Assembly (NCBI GenBank): GCA_905178155.1
Contig: CAJINV010000003.1
Location: forward strand, 4,561,863 to 4,625,862
Origin: Amoebophrya sp. A120
Lineage: Eukaryota; Sar; Dinophyceae; Syndiniales; Amoebophryaceae
Length of the DNA: 64,000 bases
Direction of reading: 5' to 3'
Within the stretch, counting starts at the first letter, position 1; the number at the start of each line of letters is the position of its first letter. The position numbers were made by a program, and so were the translations under genes. Under the pieces are notes generated by a model that saw nothing but the letters and a program-made list of their open reading frames with translations, had not been told where the DNA came from and made no database searches. Below, piece after piece: positions 11,705 to 23,876 of the stretch.

Positions 11705-13811
11705 ATGGCGGAGGGAGGAACGTTGGTTGAGGCTGGTAGCCTGGCGGACATGCCCGAGGCGGAGCGGAGGGAGGAGTTCGTTGTGAAGTTTCCCTCTGGC
11801 GAGGAGAAACCAATGAGTTGGGACGAGGCGCTGAAGTCCCAGGAAGCCGGGTTGCCGGTTTACAAGAAAGTTGCCAAACGCGGTCGGGGCCGTCCGCCGA
11901 AGATACGGAGCGACGCGAAAGCAGACGGCGAGGTTGCGAAGCATCGAAAGTCCTCGCAGCCTCCGGGGGGGCAGGCTGGCGGGAGTAGTTCCAGCTCCGC
12001 TCGTCTGCCGGACCTCAAGAATGTTGACGATGCACGACCTGCAAAGAAGCGCAAAAACAGAGAGGGGGCTGAAGGCGACGACGACAACGACGACGAGGAG
12101 AGCGAAGCACCTCCTCCACCCGTCGTGCAAACCAAAATTGAGGTCACCGGGTTCTTGGGAACAAGTTCTCTGGCACTTGTGACGCAGAAGCAGGGCGGCC
12201 AATCGCAGGCCCTGCAAGCCCTCGACATCTACTCGGGGACAGCAGCGCGGACGGAGCTAGATTTCCGGCAGAAGATAGAGCAAGAACGGCGGTAATGTTT
12301 TGTTGCTAATGCTACACATGCTATTCGAAGGCAATAAATTCTGATGGAAGTAGACATGATGACAAACACCGAAGCAGCCTTCGGTAATATGTTCTCCCAC
12401 CGACTAGCGCTCGGTTTTATACTAGTCGTCGGTCTGGTGAAGACAAATAAATCTGTTGAATTCTCTGAAAGGCAAACGAGGGCCAGGCACTCAAAAACTA
12501 TAAGGCGTGAATCCAGTTCGATAGCAGCAGGGTAGAAGTACAGCTGAAAGGTTTTACCGATGCGGTTATTCGGCGCAAGTGTTGGATGGCGATGGAGCGA
12601 GGATTTGAAATCTGGTTTCGATGTTTCTAAACAAACTTCAGGAAAAATGCTTTGGGCGGCGGACGGTGGCCAACACCGCACACGCGCGCGGACTGGGAAG
12701 ACCAGCAGGCGGTGCTGCGCGAGAAGCATGCGGAGGAGCTCGAGCGAAAGCGGATGCGCAGTCTGTGGAACAAGTACTACAAGCGGCCTGCCTGGTACAT
12801 TCGTCGGTGGCTGCGGGTCAAAGCAAAACAGAAACAGAAACACATTCTCAGTGAGGGCGACGACGACGCAGAGGATCCCGATTCGGATATTAGAGAGGAC
12901 GAAAACGCCGCGGAGGGTCGGAGCAAGAGACGCAGAGACAGGTCCGAGTCCCCTCTGAAAGACGATATGCGCGGAGCCGCGGGTATCCGCCAGCCCTACG
13001 TCTCCAAATACTACGCGGACCGTCTTTTGCAGGCGAATCTCGAGAAATACAATAAGAAGCCAACGAATGTGCGCCTTCCCCCGAAAGGCGAGCCTGTCGT
13101 ACTATATTCGTTCGCTTTGATAATTTCGACATGCTTTCTGCATCGAAGATGTTGATTGAATCTAGGAAGTGCCTCCAGAGTGTGTTTTCTGCAGTGGAAT
13201 ATTTCTGTTTTGCAGTCGAATAAATTCACTAGCTTCTGCGTAAGATCATTAAAAGCGCAACATCGAGTTTTTTCTCCCGTCAGGTCTTCGAACCTCGCAG
13301 CGCCGCTCGCGCGCGTGAGATGGCGTCGTGGCGCAAGAAGAAGCCCCGGTTGCGTCCGCAACTGCGGTGGGAGGTGGTGAGCAGGCACATGGACCGTACC
13401 GGCGAGGTGTGCGACTACTGCCCGCCGATTATCGCGCTCGAGAAGCAGGAACCCATTGTGCTACCACCGCTGGAAGATTTGGAACCCATGGACCGCGTGA
13501 TTGAGATTGGCGATCCGTTCTTCGCCGCACGACTGGTGACGCTCGTCCAGGAAAAGGGTCACGCCGCGACTGGCGATGCGGGAACGACGTCGAAGATAGT
13601 AGACCAAGCCGACACGACAAAAAAGACGCTGCGATTCGGCTACGTGTGCCGGCTGCTTCAGTGCCGCAAGACCTTGGCAAAGCTCTACCTCGTGCATTGG
13701 TTGCCGAACAAGCACGAAGGGGTACCGGGGAAATACGAAGTGCACCTGCAGTCCCGTGTCATCATGTTCTTGCGCGCACACGATCCAGACCGCATTCTCG
13801 AAAAAATTTGA
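11705..13811 (+). CDS. AT-hook-containing nuclear protein, likely chromatin-associated
   Basis: Exons 11705-12291, 12642-13098 and 13284-13811 (GT-AG introns) total 1572 bases, 523 residues. A classical AT-hook core lies near residue 60 (KRGRGRPPK); AT-hooks bind the minor groove of AT-rich DNA. Acidic and basic low-complexity tracts with nuclear-localisation-like clusters follow (RPAKKRKNR, SKRRRDR). The C-terminal third looks folded: MASWRKKKPRLRPQLRWEV, a GEVCDYCPP segment, then a beta-rich part (RLLQCRKTLAKLYLVHWLP). No enzymatic domain is recognised. The AT-hook supports a nuclear DNA-binding role; which complex it joins is unknown. Confidence 0.85.
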
Positions 13812-14356
13812 ACGAAGGATTTTGCTACATACCTTTCGAAGTAGTAAAGGCACTAAACAAAGAATGTGACAGCGTCAAACGCGTGAGATAGAAGTACCAA
13901 TCGAGGTTCCGCCTTGTGCAGTGCTCGCGGTGGACGTGCAGCGGCATTGGCTTCTGGGCTCCTCTCGTTGAGTTTGATGGTGGAATAACTTTGAGTTTGT
14001 GTTCGCAAGTAGATCGGGATCCAGGTTTGCTTTTTTGCCGGACCGAACTTCTCGCTTGATCCGAAATTAGATTTTTACCTTGACGAACGGCGAATTTACT
14101 AGTTGAAGTGTCTTGGGAAGCTTCGGTGCACTTTTTTGTTGCGACCTCGACTTAATATTTTCTATTCGCTCGATTTTCCTATCTCAGACGCAAAAATTAA
14201 CCTCCTGTGATTGCGTAACAAACTCGAGTCAACAGCGACATCTGGATCTGTGACACGGGCAATGTTGGCCAAGTGAGAAACTAGATTCGAATAAAGTTAT
14301 TTTTGACATTCTTGCATTTGCCACTGATCTTACTTGCCAAGCGATTGTTGAGTAAC
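13812..14356. other. Intergenic stretch, no gene seen
   Basis: AT-rich, with short frames only. It lies between the stop of the AT-hook gene and ATG 14357. Confidence 0.6.
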
Positions 14357-16410
14357 ATGCCACGGCGCAGCAGCGGTCGGACGAAGCTGGCGAAGCAGCA
14401 ACAGATTGTAGAGCTGTCCACACTCGCGGTCGCCAGTACGTTCTTGTTCCTTTCCTTCTGTTGGAGTCGCCACTCGATTCCGAAGTCGAGTCTGTCTCGC
14501 TACCTGGAGCGACTCATAGCAGAAAGTGAGCAGCTGAGCGATGGCGCCGTCCCCGGAAGAAATGGGGGCACGACGCCTATCAAATGCAAAAGTGTCTGGG
14601 TCTGGAAGAATGCATGTTTGTCATGCTTGTCTGGCATGACCCTTAAATCTGTCATGCACGTTACCCAAGAGCTCGATTTTTCTGTGATGCAGAAACGCAG
14701 TTTGTCATGCAGAATAGGCAACACGTAGAGGCTCAGAAACTTGTCATGCTGAGCCAGCACTTGTGGCCTCATCATGAGACGCCACACAGCATCACAAGTT
14801 TCCAGACCCAGACATTTTTACTTTTGATATCGCCACCACAGTCCTGGTTTTCAGTCATCCGCAACGCCTCGGTTAACCAGTACAAGAAACAGGCCATTCA
14901 TGACTCCTTCCAGAACGCGGTGGGAAGCATCAGCAAGGTGTTGGCCGAGTCGGGGTTGGCAGACTCGGTGGTTGCCCAGCGTCTCCTCTACGCACTGTTC
15001 AAAGTTGCGGAGGGCGACGCGTTGGGCTTCGAGAAAACCGCTGCTGCGGAAGCGGAGGAGATCAAAGAATTGTTTGGGGACATCGCTGTACCAGCCTCGG
15101 CGACCGAATCAGTCTCATTAGCGTCCCCGACCGATAATTCTTTGACGAAACCAGACGCGACCGCCGGGCTTTTTCCTCTCCGCGCACGCTCGTTTCGGGT
15201 ACTTGGCGACGCGGTGCTGGATTCTTTCGTGTTCACCCCGTGCTTCGGTTTGGCAGGATATCTCTTTCCGAAATACTCTGCGCAGGTGGAGGTCCGGCGC
15301 TATTTGCGCCGCTACGAGGACGCTTCGCTGGCGGCGAAGGTACTGTACGCACAGTTGATAACCGCAAAGCGCTTGCCCCAGCTGGCGCCGTCTTCCTCCG
15401 AGGGAAAAAAAGTGAAACCATCACCGGACAAGAAAAAAAAGAAAAAGAAGGACACGACCGGCGTCGCGACTGCGGGTCTTCAGGACCTTGCTGCATCGTC
15501 CGGCGGAGAAAAGACTATGTCTTCCTCAGATGACGCAACGGGCTTCGAAATCATCGAGGTCCAGGACAGCCACCCGTTTGACCGGATTGTCGTACGAGCA
15601 GTATTGGGCCTCGCCGGGGAAGATGCGGAGAACGACATAAGAAGTACGCTGGCACCAGAGCAGCTGCAAGCGCTCGAGCAGTTTACAGAGACAGTGCTAG
15701 AGGCCGGCAAAGAGGTTAGGCGGGGAAGAACGACGTCGCCGGCATCGGGCAGCAAACGCAAAGCCTCAGAAAGCCCGCTCGCCGGTGGGGCTGGAAATGA
15801 CGACGCAGTTGTTTTGTCCGTCGATGCCGCAAGGAAGTGGGGGTCAATTGCAGATTTTTTCCAGCACTGCATTGCACCAACGGCTGTAGCAGACCAGGTT
15901 AGGGAAATTTTGTTGCGGTTTCCGCTAGTGCTTCTCGCGCGGGACCTGGATCAAATGCTTTTCATTCACTGGCTGTGCGATTCTGGCAATACGGAGCTCG
16001 TAAGGTTTGTGCTCAGCGAAGAAATGCTTCAGCCGGTAGTGGAGGTATTGCAGCGGGCTTTTTCATCAAACGACAAGTGCGCACAGAATCCCTACACCGA
16101 TGCGAGGAGCGGAACTGCAGTCGCAGGGGCAGAGCCGGGCGCGGGGGGACTGGGACCGGTGTTTGCGGTTCCTAGCAGCCTTTTTGAGGAAAAAGACGTG
16201 TTAAGTGTTGACGTGCTGCGGAAAATTATGCTGAACCACCAGGACTGGGGCGCGGGTAACACCCCCTTGCATTACGCGTTTGATTGCGAGCAGGACGAAA
16301 TCATAGATCTTCTCTCCTCCGCACCGCATGTAGGCTTGATCGATCAGACAGCGAGAAACATGGACGGTCGCACACTCGAGAAGCTGTTGTCAGAGAGGTC
16401 GGCCGCGTAG
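14357..16410 (+). CDS. Putative membrane-anchored protein with ankyrin-like C-terminus
   Basis: Exons 14357-14577 and 14835-16410 (1797 bases, 598 residues) are separated by one introner. The N-terminus has a short basic stretch (MPRRSSGRTKLAKQQQ), then a hydrophobic segment (LAVASTFLFLSFCW) that could anchor it in a membrane. The middle carries helical segments, a poly-Lys tract (DKKKKKKK) and disordered Ser/Ala regions. The last 50 residues (GNTPLHYAFDCEQDEIIDLL) match the ankyrin consensus GxTPLHxA, with part of a second repeat after it (NMDGRTLEKLL). One to two repeats is few for an ankyrin domain, so the call is tentative. The enzyme class or partner is unknown. Confidence 0.82.
14578..14829 (+). 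mobile_element. Introner-like element, family A1, copy 1
   Basis: 252 bp. Left end TATCAAATGCAAAAGTGTCT continuing into gggtctgg; right end ccagacccagacattttt to TTTTGATA. The flanks are ACGCC (14573-14577) and TCGCC (14830-14834), a 5-bp duplication with one mismatch. Excision joins acg-acg-cca-cca-cag in frame. It has the same length as, and is about 90% identical by eye to, the copy at 60587. Confidence 0.9.
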
Positions 16411-16844
16411 CAGGCTCGAGTGGAAATCGAAAGGTAAAGAAACAAATCCTCAGATAACATTGCACCTGCAAATAAACAGGCGTGAATAAACGTGCAGCCC
16501 GCAATCGGGGTCGTATCGATTCGCGTTTGAAACGAGTAACCATGAGCCTGTGAGTGAGCATTGCAGGCCCCACAGGCCGATCGCTGGGCCCCACAGGCCG
16601 ATCGCGTTGATACATAGTCATTGTAAAGTAAGACGAGTTTTATCTCGCGAGTCTTGTTTTGGGACGGAGAGTACGGAGAGAGAAATTTGGCCAACGTTGT
16701 GGCGCATTGTACGTTCGAGAGCGGCGTGCGAAAACGCTGAATCGGGACGGTCGCTGTATCAAAAATACGTCTGATATAGGAAATCGAAAATCTTAAGTGT
16801 GTACTGAAAGCTGATGAAATAATATTGCGCTCGGTGGCTCCACA
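16411..16844. other. Intergenic stretch with a short direct repeat
   Basis: No gene is seen on the + strand. A GC-rich 19-base unit occurs twice at 16566-16605 (listed separately). The 388-codon minus-strand frame crossing this area is an antisense shadow of the next gene. Confidence 0.6.
16566..16605. repeat. Two copies of a 19-base GC-rich unit
   Basis: GGCCCCACAGGCCGATCGC at 16566-16584 and again at 16587-16605, two bases apart, both perfect. Each contains the palindrome CGATCG. It stands out against AT-rich intergenic sequence. Confidence 0.9.
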
Positions 16845-19800
16845 ATGAATCAATTTCCTTTTGCTAGAAGCCGCGATCCCTACCACCAGGCGGGAGCGCA
16901 GATGCGGAAAAACTCCGGCAACACCGCTGCAGGAAAGCCTCGGCCCAGGCCGTCCGCAAAGCAGAAGGCCCCGGATGATACCGCAGAGGCCGCAACCGCA
17001 GGCACTTCTCCCGCCCTGAAGAAGCGAAGAAAGCACGCCGACCCGGGCGCGTCTTCGGGTGCAAACGCGGATTCGAAGAAAGAGGAAGCCACTAACAAAA
17101 AGAAGAAAAATCCTGCGGCAGAGAAAGTGAAGGCGCAAATCACGAGGCAGCAGCTCTCGAAGAAGGAAAAACTCCTGTGGGAGAAGCATCAGGCGCAAAT
17201 TGCTTTCGGCCCGACCGCCATGGAGCAAGTTTTCAGTGGCGAGAAGACCGTAACGGATTACGGTCTGCGCAAGCAGGACCTGATGCAGGACCCGGAAACG
17301 GGGCGGATCGTCTCGAAGAAGCAGTACCAGGCCCGCATCAAGCGATGGCACACGCCGGCAAATGCCGACGGAAGCGTGAATCGCAATTTTCACTGGAGTA
17401 AGGCGTTTGCGAAAGCGCGAGCGGAGCACGCGGGGGGCAAGAAGGCGACGCCGGATGGTACAGAGCAGAAACTCGCCGCGGAAGTAGACGAGGGATTTGC
17501 GGCTGCACAACAGGAAAACATGGCGCAGCTGCGAAGCGGTGTCGAGCCCTCGCGAGGTGGAAAAAAATCCCCAATGAAAGCCTCTGCATCTTCTTCACCG
17601 AACAGTGTGGAGCAGGGCAGGATAAAATCGGTGAACGTGTTTGCGTTGACGAAGCCCGAGCGGACTGGGCTGTTTGACCGCACGCGGGAGCTGTACACGA
17701 ACTCGGTTGCAGAAAGCGAGGCCGATCACCGGATGCAGGAGCTGGCGAAACGCTGGACCAGCAATTTGCTGAGGGAAGACGACAGCGGGCTGGACGTTTT
17801 GTGGTCTCACGGCGCCACGCTGGCGGGAGAGCGGGAGCAAGTTGCCAATCAAGACCAAGATGCGACGGCGGGACAAAGCGTACACGGCGGGAAAAATGAT
17901 CCGGTGCACGAGGAAAAGGTGGATTCGGAAAGCAACGCTTCGACTTCCTTGCTTGTACAGTTTTTGCGCCACTGCTTTTCGCGTGACGACGGTTCGATTG
18001 CGCCGGAGCAGCAAACCGACGTAGATGAGCGAAGCGGCCTTCATCCACCGGGGCCCCGAAAAGACAATGGGTCAGAGGGGAGCAGCTTTGCAGAAAATGC
18101 GAAGAACGACGCGATCAGCCCGCAGAAGTACTGTGCAGTTTTGCAACAAGAAACTACTCCTGTTATGCCCCCCGCGCCGGAAACCGCTGGAGCATCACCA
18201 AGAGCAGACGCAGCTACAGCCGCATCTCCAGCCGATTGCAGTTCCGGCCTTGGTATCGAGCCCGTCGCTGCTGGTGAGCCAAACACCGCGGATTTTGACA
18301 CTCCCGCAATCGCATTTGCAAATGAAGTTGGGTCACCTGCTGCACAAAATTCCCTAGATGAAGGCGATAGAAGAAGCAACCCGCCCGAGGAAAGGAAAAG
18401 CACAGGCTCAGTGTCAGGTTTACGTGCATTGGGCGAGTGTTCAGAAGACACGGCGAGAACAGCGTGGCACAAGTACTTTGCTCCGGAACTAGTGAAAAAC
18501 GACGATGGTGAAGCTGCGCTGACGCCCGTGTCGGTGAAGAGCCTTTGGGACGAGATGACGCAGCACTTCGTGCGTTCAACATTGGTTTATCAAATGTAAA
18601 AATGTCTGGGTCTGGAAACTTGTGATGCTGGGTAGCGTATCATGAGGAGGCTACAAGTGCTGGCTCAGCATGACAAGCTTCTGAGCTTCTAGGTGTTGTC
18701 TATTCTGCATGACAAACTGCGTTTTCGCATGACAGAAAAATGCGGCTCTTGGGTAATGTGCATGACAAATTTAAGAGTCATGTGCATTCTTCCAGACCCA
18801 GACATTTTTGCACTTGATATGGTTCGGGAATTCGCAAAGAAAGAGGATCTTGCGCCGCTGAAGCAGGTGGTGCCGCGGATGCAATGCGCTACGTCTTCTG
18901 TACGACCGACGACTGCAGCGTCTTCGGAGCGCCGGATGACCCCGGAGGAGGAAGACGTGTTTCTGCGGGAGTGTCGTGAGGCGTTGAAAGTGTGTGGGAA
19001 TCCAGCACTGGCAGCGAAATATTCCGGAACTTTGCCGCTGCTGGCGCAGAATGGTGAAGCCGTCCCACGAGGCGACGCACCGGAACAGCCACAGCTGCCT
19101 GAACCTGCGAGATCGCAGCAGTTCGCGAAAAAAGAAAATAAGAAGGAGAAAAAACCTATGCCGGAAGCGGTGAAAGAGAAGCTGCGCAAGCACAAGCAAG
19201 AACAGCGGGAAAAGAAACTGCAGGGGGAAGAGCCAGTGCGAATAAATAAGAAGGCAAAGGTAGACAAGAATGCTGAGCAGGATAGCGGAGACTACTACTC
19301 CTGGTACGACTACAATTACGATGATGCCCTCGACGGTTACAATTGGATGGAGCTTGACTACGACAACTATGGGTCATACGCGGACAAAGACGGATGGCCA
19401 GCATTCCCGGAGTATAACTCGTCCGCTTCTGCGTCGGTGTCACACTCGAAGTCGGCATCACGAAAGAAAAACGACAAGAAAAGCAAGAAGCTGCCACGCC
19501 GGGCCAAGGACAAAGCGAAGACGGAGATGAAGCATAGCCAGAACTTGAAGATGAAAGAAAGCGGCCGCAAGAAGGGGCCTTTGCCAAGAGAGATGAAGGA
19601 TTTTGAGAGTCTGCAACAAAAAGAAGACGGTGCGACTAAAGACGACGCGGACCATGGCCCAAAGCGAAAACCGCCGGAGCTGCGGCAGAACGTGGCATCG
19701 TACGGAGGGCCGGAGTGCTTTGTGTTCGAGGATGATGACATCAGTTCGGGCTCTTGGTCCGAAATTACTGACGGCGAAATGGAGCGGCTAGACGCGTACC

Positions 19801-19850
19801 TTCGCGAAGAGGAGGAGGAACAGAAAAGACTAGCAGCGCCAAAGGAGTAA
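16845..19850 (+). CDS. Large Lys/Glu/Ala-rich protein of unknown function
   Basis: Exons 16845-18587 and 18825-19850 total 2769 bases, 922 residues, joined across an introner. The N-terminus is basic and disordered with nuclear-localisation-like runs (KKRRKHADP, KKEEATNKKKKN). A conserved-looking block at about residues 100-200 (LSKKEKLLWEKHQAQIAFGP; GRIVSKKQYQARIKRWHTP) may be the only folded part. The second exon has Lys/Glu helices, an Asp/Tyr-rich stretch (DYYSWYDYNYDDALDGYNW), then basic and acidic tails. Low complexity gives little functional information. A nuclear or RNA-associated role would fit the charge pattern but is a guess. Confidence 0.85.
18588..18819 (-). mobile_element. Introner-like element, family A1, copy in reverse orientation
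   Basis: 232 bp between perfect TGGTT repeats (18583-18587, 18820-18824). It has the family A termini (TATCAAATGTAAAAATGTCT, and CACTTGATA at the right). The interior is the reverse complement of the copies at 14578 and 60587: acttgtgatgctgggt here against acccagcatcacaagt there. Excision gives ttg-gtt-cgg in frame. Confidence 0.93.
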
Positions 19851-20886
19851 GTAGTCACATTCACTTGATGCGGATGGGAATCACACCAATGCCGCTTCCA
19901 AAAATGAAACAGGCAAGAACTTTGAGAAGCGCAATGGCCACGTTGTACTCATGTGCGACATGCAGTAGATTTGCAATGCACCAAGGATGCTGCATGGACA
20001 GCGCCTGGCTCATTCTTCAGTGCCTGTCTCCTTTTGGTCAGAGCAGTTGAGCGTAGGTTTCTGTATAGATACTCACTTCATGTGAACAAAAACCCGCTGT
20101 ATAGATACTCACTTCATGTGAACAGAGGTTAGGTTTCATCTAGTAGCTTCTAGCTCTGTTACCGCCGACCCAGAGCCATAGGAAGATAGCGACCTGCCAC
20201 CTACCCTCGTGAAGCGTGAAAAGCCCGCTCTTGAGCTTGAAACTAGTCCCCTTGAGGTTCATGTTGATGCTTGTACATTGTTCAATCCCCCTGTAATTTT
20301 TGGTGCTACTAAAATCGTAGGCGCTCTGTCTACGGCGCAGGGAAGAAAAGTGAGGTTTTCCCTCGAGATGCACTAGTGATCCTGGCGCTCTCCTTTCCAG
20401 CTTCTCTGTTCTTAGTGACACGGTTTCGAGGCGCAGTGCATTTCTTTTCGCGTTTTTTTGTCGCGGGTTTTCCACTCACATGTCATCGTCGATCGTCTTG
20501 CAGCAGGAGCAGAATATTAATGTTTCGTTTTCTTTCGGACGAGATCTCCTTCGTGTCTGGAGTGACGGAGATTGATGATGAGTGAGAGTCGTTGATGCAG
20601 CTCCGTGTTTGTCGCTTCGCTGAAGTAGATAAGATAAAGATTTCCGTATCAGTACGGGCACTGCCACAGGAATTTATTATCAAGAACTCTGGAACAAAAC
20701 CAAAGGCAAATTATCAAGGGAAATTAAAAGTGCTTTTATCACCGTAGGTCTAGCTTCAGCTCCGTCCGGGTGCTCCAGTCGGCAGACGGAGTGTCGCCGA
20801 ATTGAAGATGCCTTCGCGGTCGTGAGTAGAGCGCTGGTGTCTTTCGGATTGTAACAAGGGTAGCTGCTCTTTCGCCCACAGTCGTC
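19851..20886. other. Intergenic stretch with a 28-base repeat
   Basis: No gene is seen. It contains the direct repeat at 20061-20124. The remainder is AT-rich with short frames only. Confidence 0.6.
20061..20124. repeat. 28-base unit repeated twice
   Basis: A 28-base unit beginning CTGTATAGATACTCACTTCA occurs at 20061-20088 and 20097-20124 (period 36), identical by eye. It lies in the intergenic region upstream of PF20. Confidence 0.9.
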
Positions 20887-23876
20887 ATGGCGGAAGACGC
20901 GGGGAAGCAACATACAATCTACGAAGAGGTGGAGTTCGATGATGAGGAACCTCTCGAAGAACTCCAGCCTGACTTCGACGAAGAAGAGGAGGAAGGGGCG
21001 GATCTCGATGACTACAACAAGGTGCGACAATTTGTTACGGAGTTTTGCTCATACTGTACTGTGCCTTTCGACAAGAAACTTTTGTGATGAAAAGAGTCAG
21101 CTACTTGCTTGCGCATCTGGAAATAAAATAAACTTGTTTTAAAAAAAAAAACGAACAGCTTGTTGTCGAAACCCGAATCCCAAACACTCTGCGCGATTCC
21201 GCACCGCCTGCAACAATAGTCGAGCGGCAGGCACCGAACGTAGATGACTTCATTCGCAACTTCTTCATCAAGCACGGCTTCACGAGAAGCCTAGAGGCAT
21301 TTCAGAACGAGTGGTTCGAAAAGGGCGGATTGGGGGAGGCAATAGAAACAGCTCCAGATCTCTACGTATTGTTTTTTTGTGATTGATTTCGTCACCCATG
21401 AAATTTGAGGAGCGAAGTTGTCCTCAGTGGTAGTGAACGGAAGTTATGTAGTCGAGACAGCAGTACTCCTGGACGGGCTAGGGAGAAAATCGAAAATCCC
21501 ACCTTCTGCCAAAACCAGGTCAAAGCGCAGCAGTTGGCGCAGGAAAATGCAGGCCTGACGCACGCATTGCAGACATCAGAGGGCATCGCGCAAGAAAGCA
21601 AGAAGCAGTGGGACAAGTTCCGAAAAGAAAGGGACTTCCACAAAATGCACCATAGAAGGGTAAGCAGTACGCTTCACAAATTTTTTTACTGATTAAGTAC
21701 TTTTTTTTTCTCGAAGGGCGTTTCATCAAGTAGTATCTCTTATCAGTCTAGCATACTCGCAAGAGAACAAGCTAGGATGCGAAAGAAATTTTGTGTCAAT
21801 CCATGAAACTACATTCAGGTCGTGCAAGAAAGGAGGCGGCTTCTGACCGATTTTGAAAGACTAAAGCGACACTACGAGCAATATGAGCCGACACTTGCGG
21901 AGCTGAGGCACAAGTATTTTTTCCACGATAAAGAATCAATTTCAATTTCTTCGCCTTTTGGTTCTGTCGTTTTTCTCTACACAAACACCGTGAAAATGAA
22001 AAAACGGAGGGAGCCGCAGGCATTGCTGATGAGCATAGCGGTTTCATCAGAAAGTAGCTCGCTTTCCCCAATCACCTCTACAGGTACGAGGTAATCATGA
22101 AGGAGAAGATGCTTATGAGACTAGAGCGAGACCGTATCGCGGGTAAAATGGAGACCCTCCAGGAGCAGTTAGAGGTTTTGCAAAGACAAGTAGACCAGAA
22201 GGACTCCAAGGCTAGTCCGGCCGAAGGTACAATTTTTCACCTGCTCTAGCTTCTTTGGAGATACTTCATCTGGCACTATCTATCATTACGCGTCGAAACC
22301 GAGAATTACCGCGTTCCGTTTTTATCATGAGGTTTTGATTGTGTAGTTGTTGACACTCACGGGAAACTAATTGAAGACTCATATGAAAAATCGCCATACA
22401 AACAGCGACCGGAGTTACAAAGTCGAGAAGAAGAATAAATACGCCCTGGCCAGAGGAGGAAGATCTCGGTGAGCCGGCAGTCTTCGAGCCCATAAAACCA
22501 GCGGACCTAAAGGCACTGAAATCCTTCCCCAAGTGCCACGCTGGACCGATTGCGTCGCTGGCCTTCCATCCCAAGTTACCAGGTAGAGTTGAAGATCTAC
22601 TTCGTTTTCGGTCTGGTGCTATGAGTTGGAAAAGTATTTTGATTAGAATGAGTGTACCGCTGTGCATCAGATGTTCATGATCCGTGTCGCTGATTCTGAT
22701 TGTGCAGTCACTGCCCATCCAATGAATAAATGTTATTCGCCGAATGCTCATCGTCATCATCTGCAACGCCGAAATTTTCTTCTCAGTTTTGGCAACGGCA
22801 AGCGACGACCACACGTGGAAGTTGTTCTCTTTGCCGGCGGGCGAGCTAGTCATGAGCGGGGAGGGGCACCGAGACTGGGTTTCTGGCATCGGATTTCACC
22901 ATCGCAGCAATTTGATCGGAACAACCTCCGGGGACGCGACCGTGAAGATATGGGATATGAGCACCGAGTCCTGTCGTCACACGTTTACCGACCACACCCA
23001 GGCGACCTGGGGTCTCGATTTCCATCCCACACATGATTTCTTGGTGACCGCCAGTATGGACCACACGGCGCGCGTCTTCGATCTTGCATCGTGGCGCTGC
23101 AGGCAGACCTTCCGCGGGCATGTGGACAGCGTCAATGCTGTCTGCTTCCAGCCGCATGGAATGAATGTATGTCTTTTTTTGAATATTTTGTGATTTTTCT
23201 CATTTGCGTCCAAGTATAAAAAGTTGTCGCCAGGGGCACGGATAGTATACGACGCCACTAGTTGATGTGCTGCGATCGATTTCTGGTACTTTTCATCACA
23301 AAGTCGGGACGATAACTTTCAGGTTTGCACTGCGTCTGGTGATAAGACGGTGTCATTGTGGGACTTGAGAAGCGGGCTGTGTGTGCAAACCTTTTACGGG
23401 CACTCGAACGCCGTTAATAGTTGCAGGTTCCAGCGAGCCGGCACAGTACTGGTCAGTTGTGACGCCGACGGGCTCTGCAAGCTGTGGGATATCCGCATGG
23501 TGCGAACAAATTTTCTTTTTAAAGAAGAACGACCGGCGCTGAGTGTCACCTTTGTCTGTCGAATAGCGGTAGCTATCTGTAGGTGCGAAAATATAATCTC
23601 TATCATCAGCAAATATCAACAAATAATCAGGTCTGCGAGTTCCTCCAGATTGACGCAGGCCCGCACCCAGTGAACGCGGCCGACTTTGACGGCAGCGGGA
23701 AGGCCCTCGCGCTGGCCAGTGGGGACGGAGCAATTAAGTTGTTCGATCTCGACACCAAGACGTTCGTCAAGAACCTCGACGGCCACGAAGATTCCGCCCA
23801 GGATGTCCGCTTTGACCCGCAGAGCAAGATGCTCGCGTCGTGCGGCTCCGACTCCTCCGTCATGCTGTGGCAGTAG
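20887..23876 (+). CDS. SPAG16: PF20/SPAG16, axonemal central-pair WD40 protein
   Basis: Nine exons (20887-21021, 21159-21365, 21519-21659, 21819-21913, 22084-22226, 22454-22582, 22787-23166, 23323-23499, 23631-23876) total 1653 bases, 550 residues, all with GT-AG introns. The N-terminal VDDFIRNFFIKHGFTRSLEAF matches the LisH-like start of SPAG16. The coiled-coil with KERDFHKMHHRRVVQE and HYEQYEPTLAELRHKY is diagnostic of this family. Seven WD40 repeats follow (for example SGDATVKIWDMSTESC, SGDKTVSLWDLRSGLC), ending SSVMLWQ. Family knowledge: PF20 (606 residues in Chlamydomonas, 631 in human) sits on the C2 microtubule/bridge of the central pair and is needed for motility. It implies a motile 9+2 flagellum at some life stage. 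Confidence 0.97.

Noticed and set aside
16344-17510. Minus-strand frame of 388 codons
   Set aside because: Antisense to the N-terminus of the Lys-rich gene; Arg/Leu-rich composition is what GC-rich codons give in reverse, and no domain is visible.
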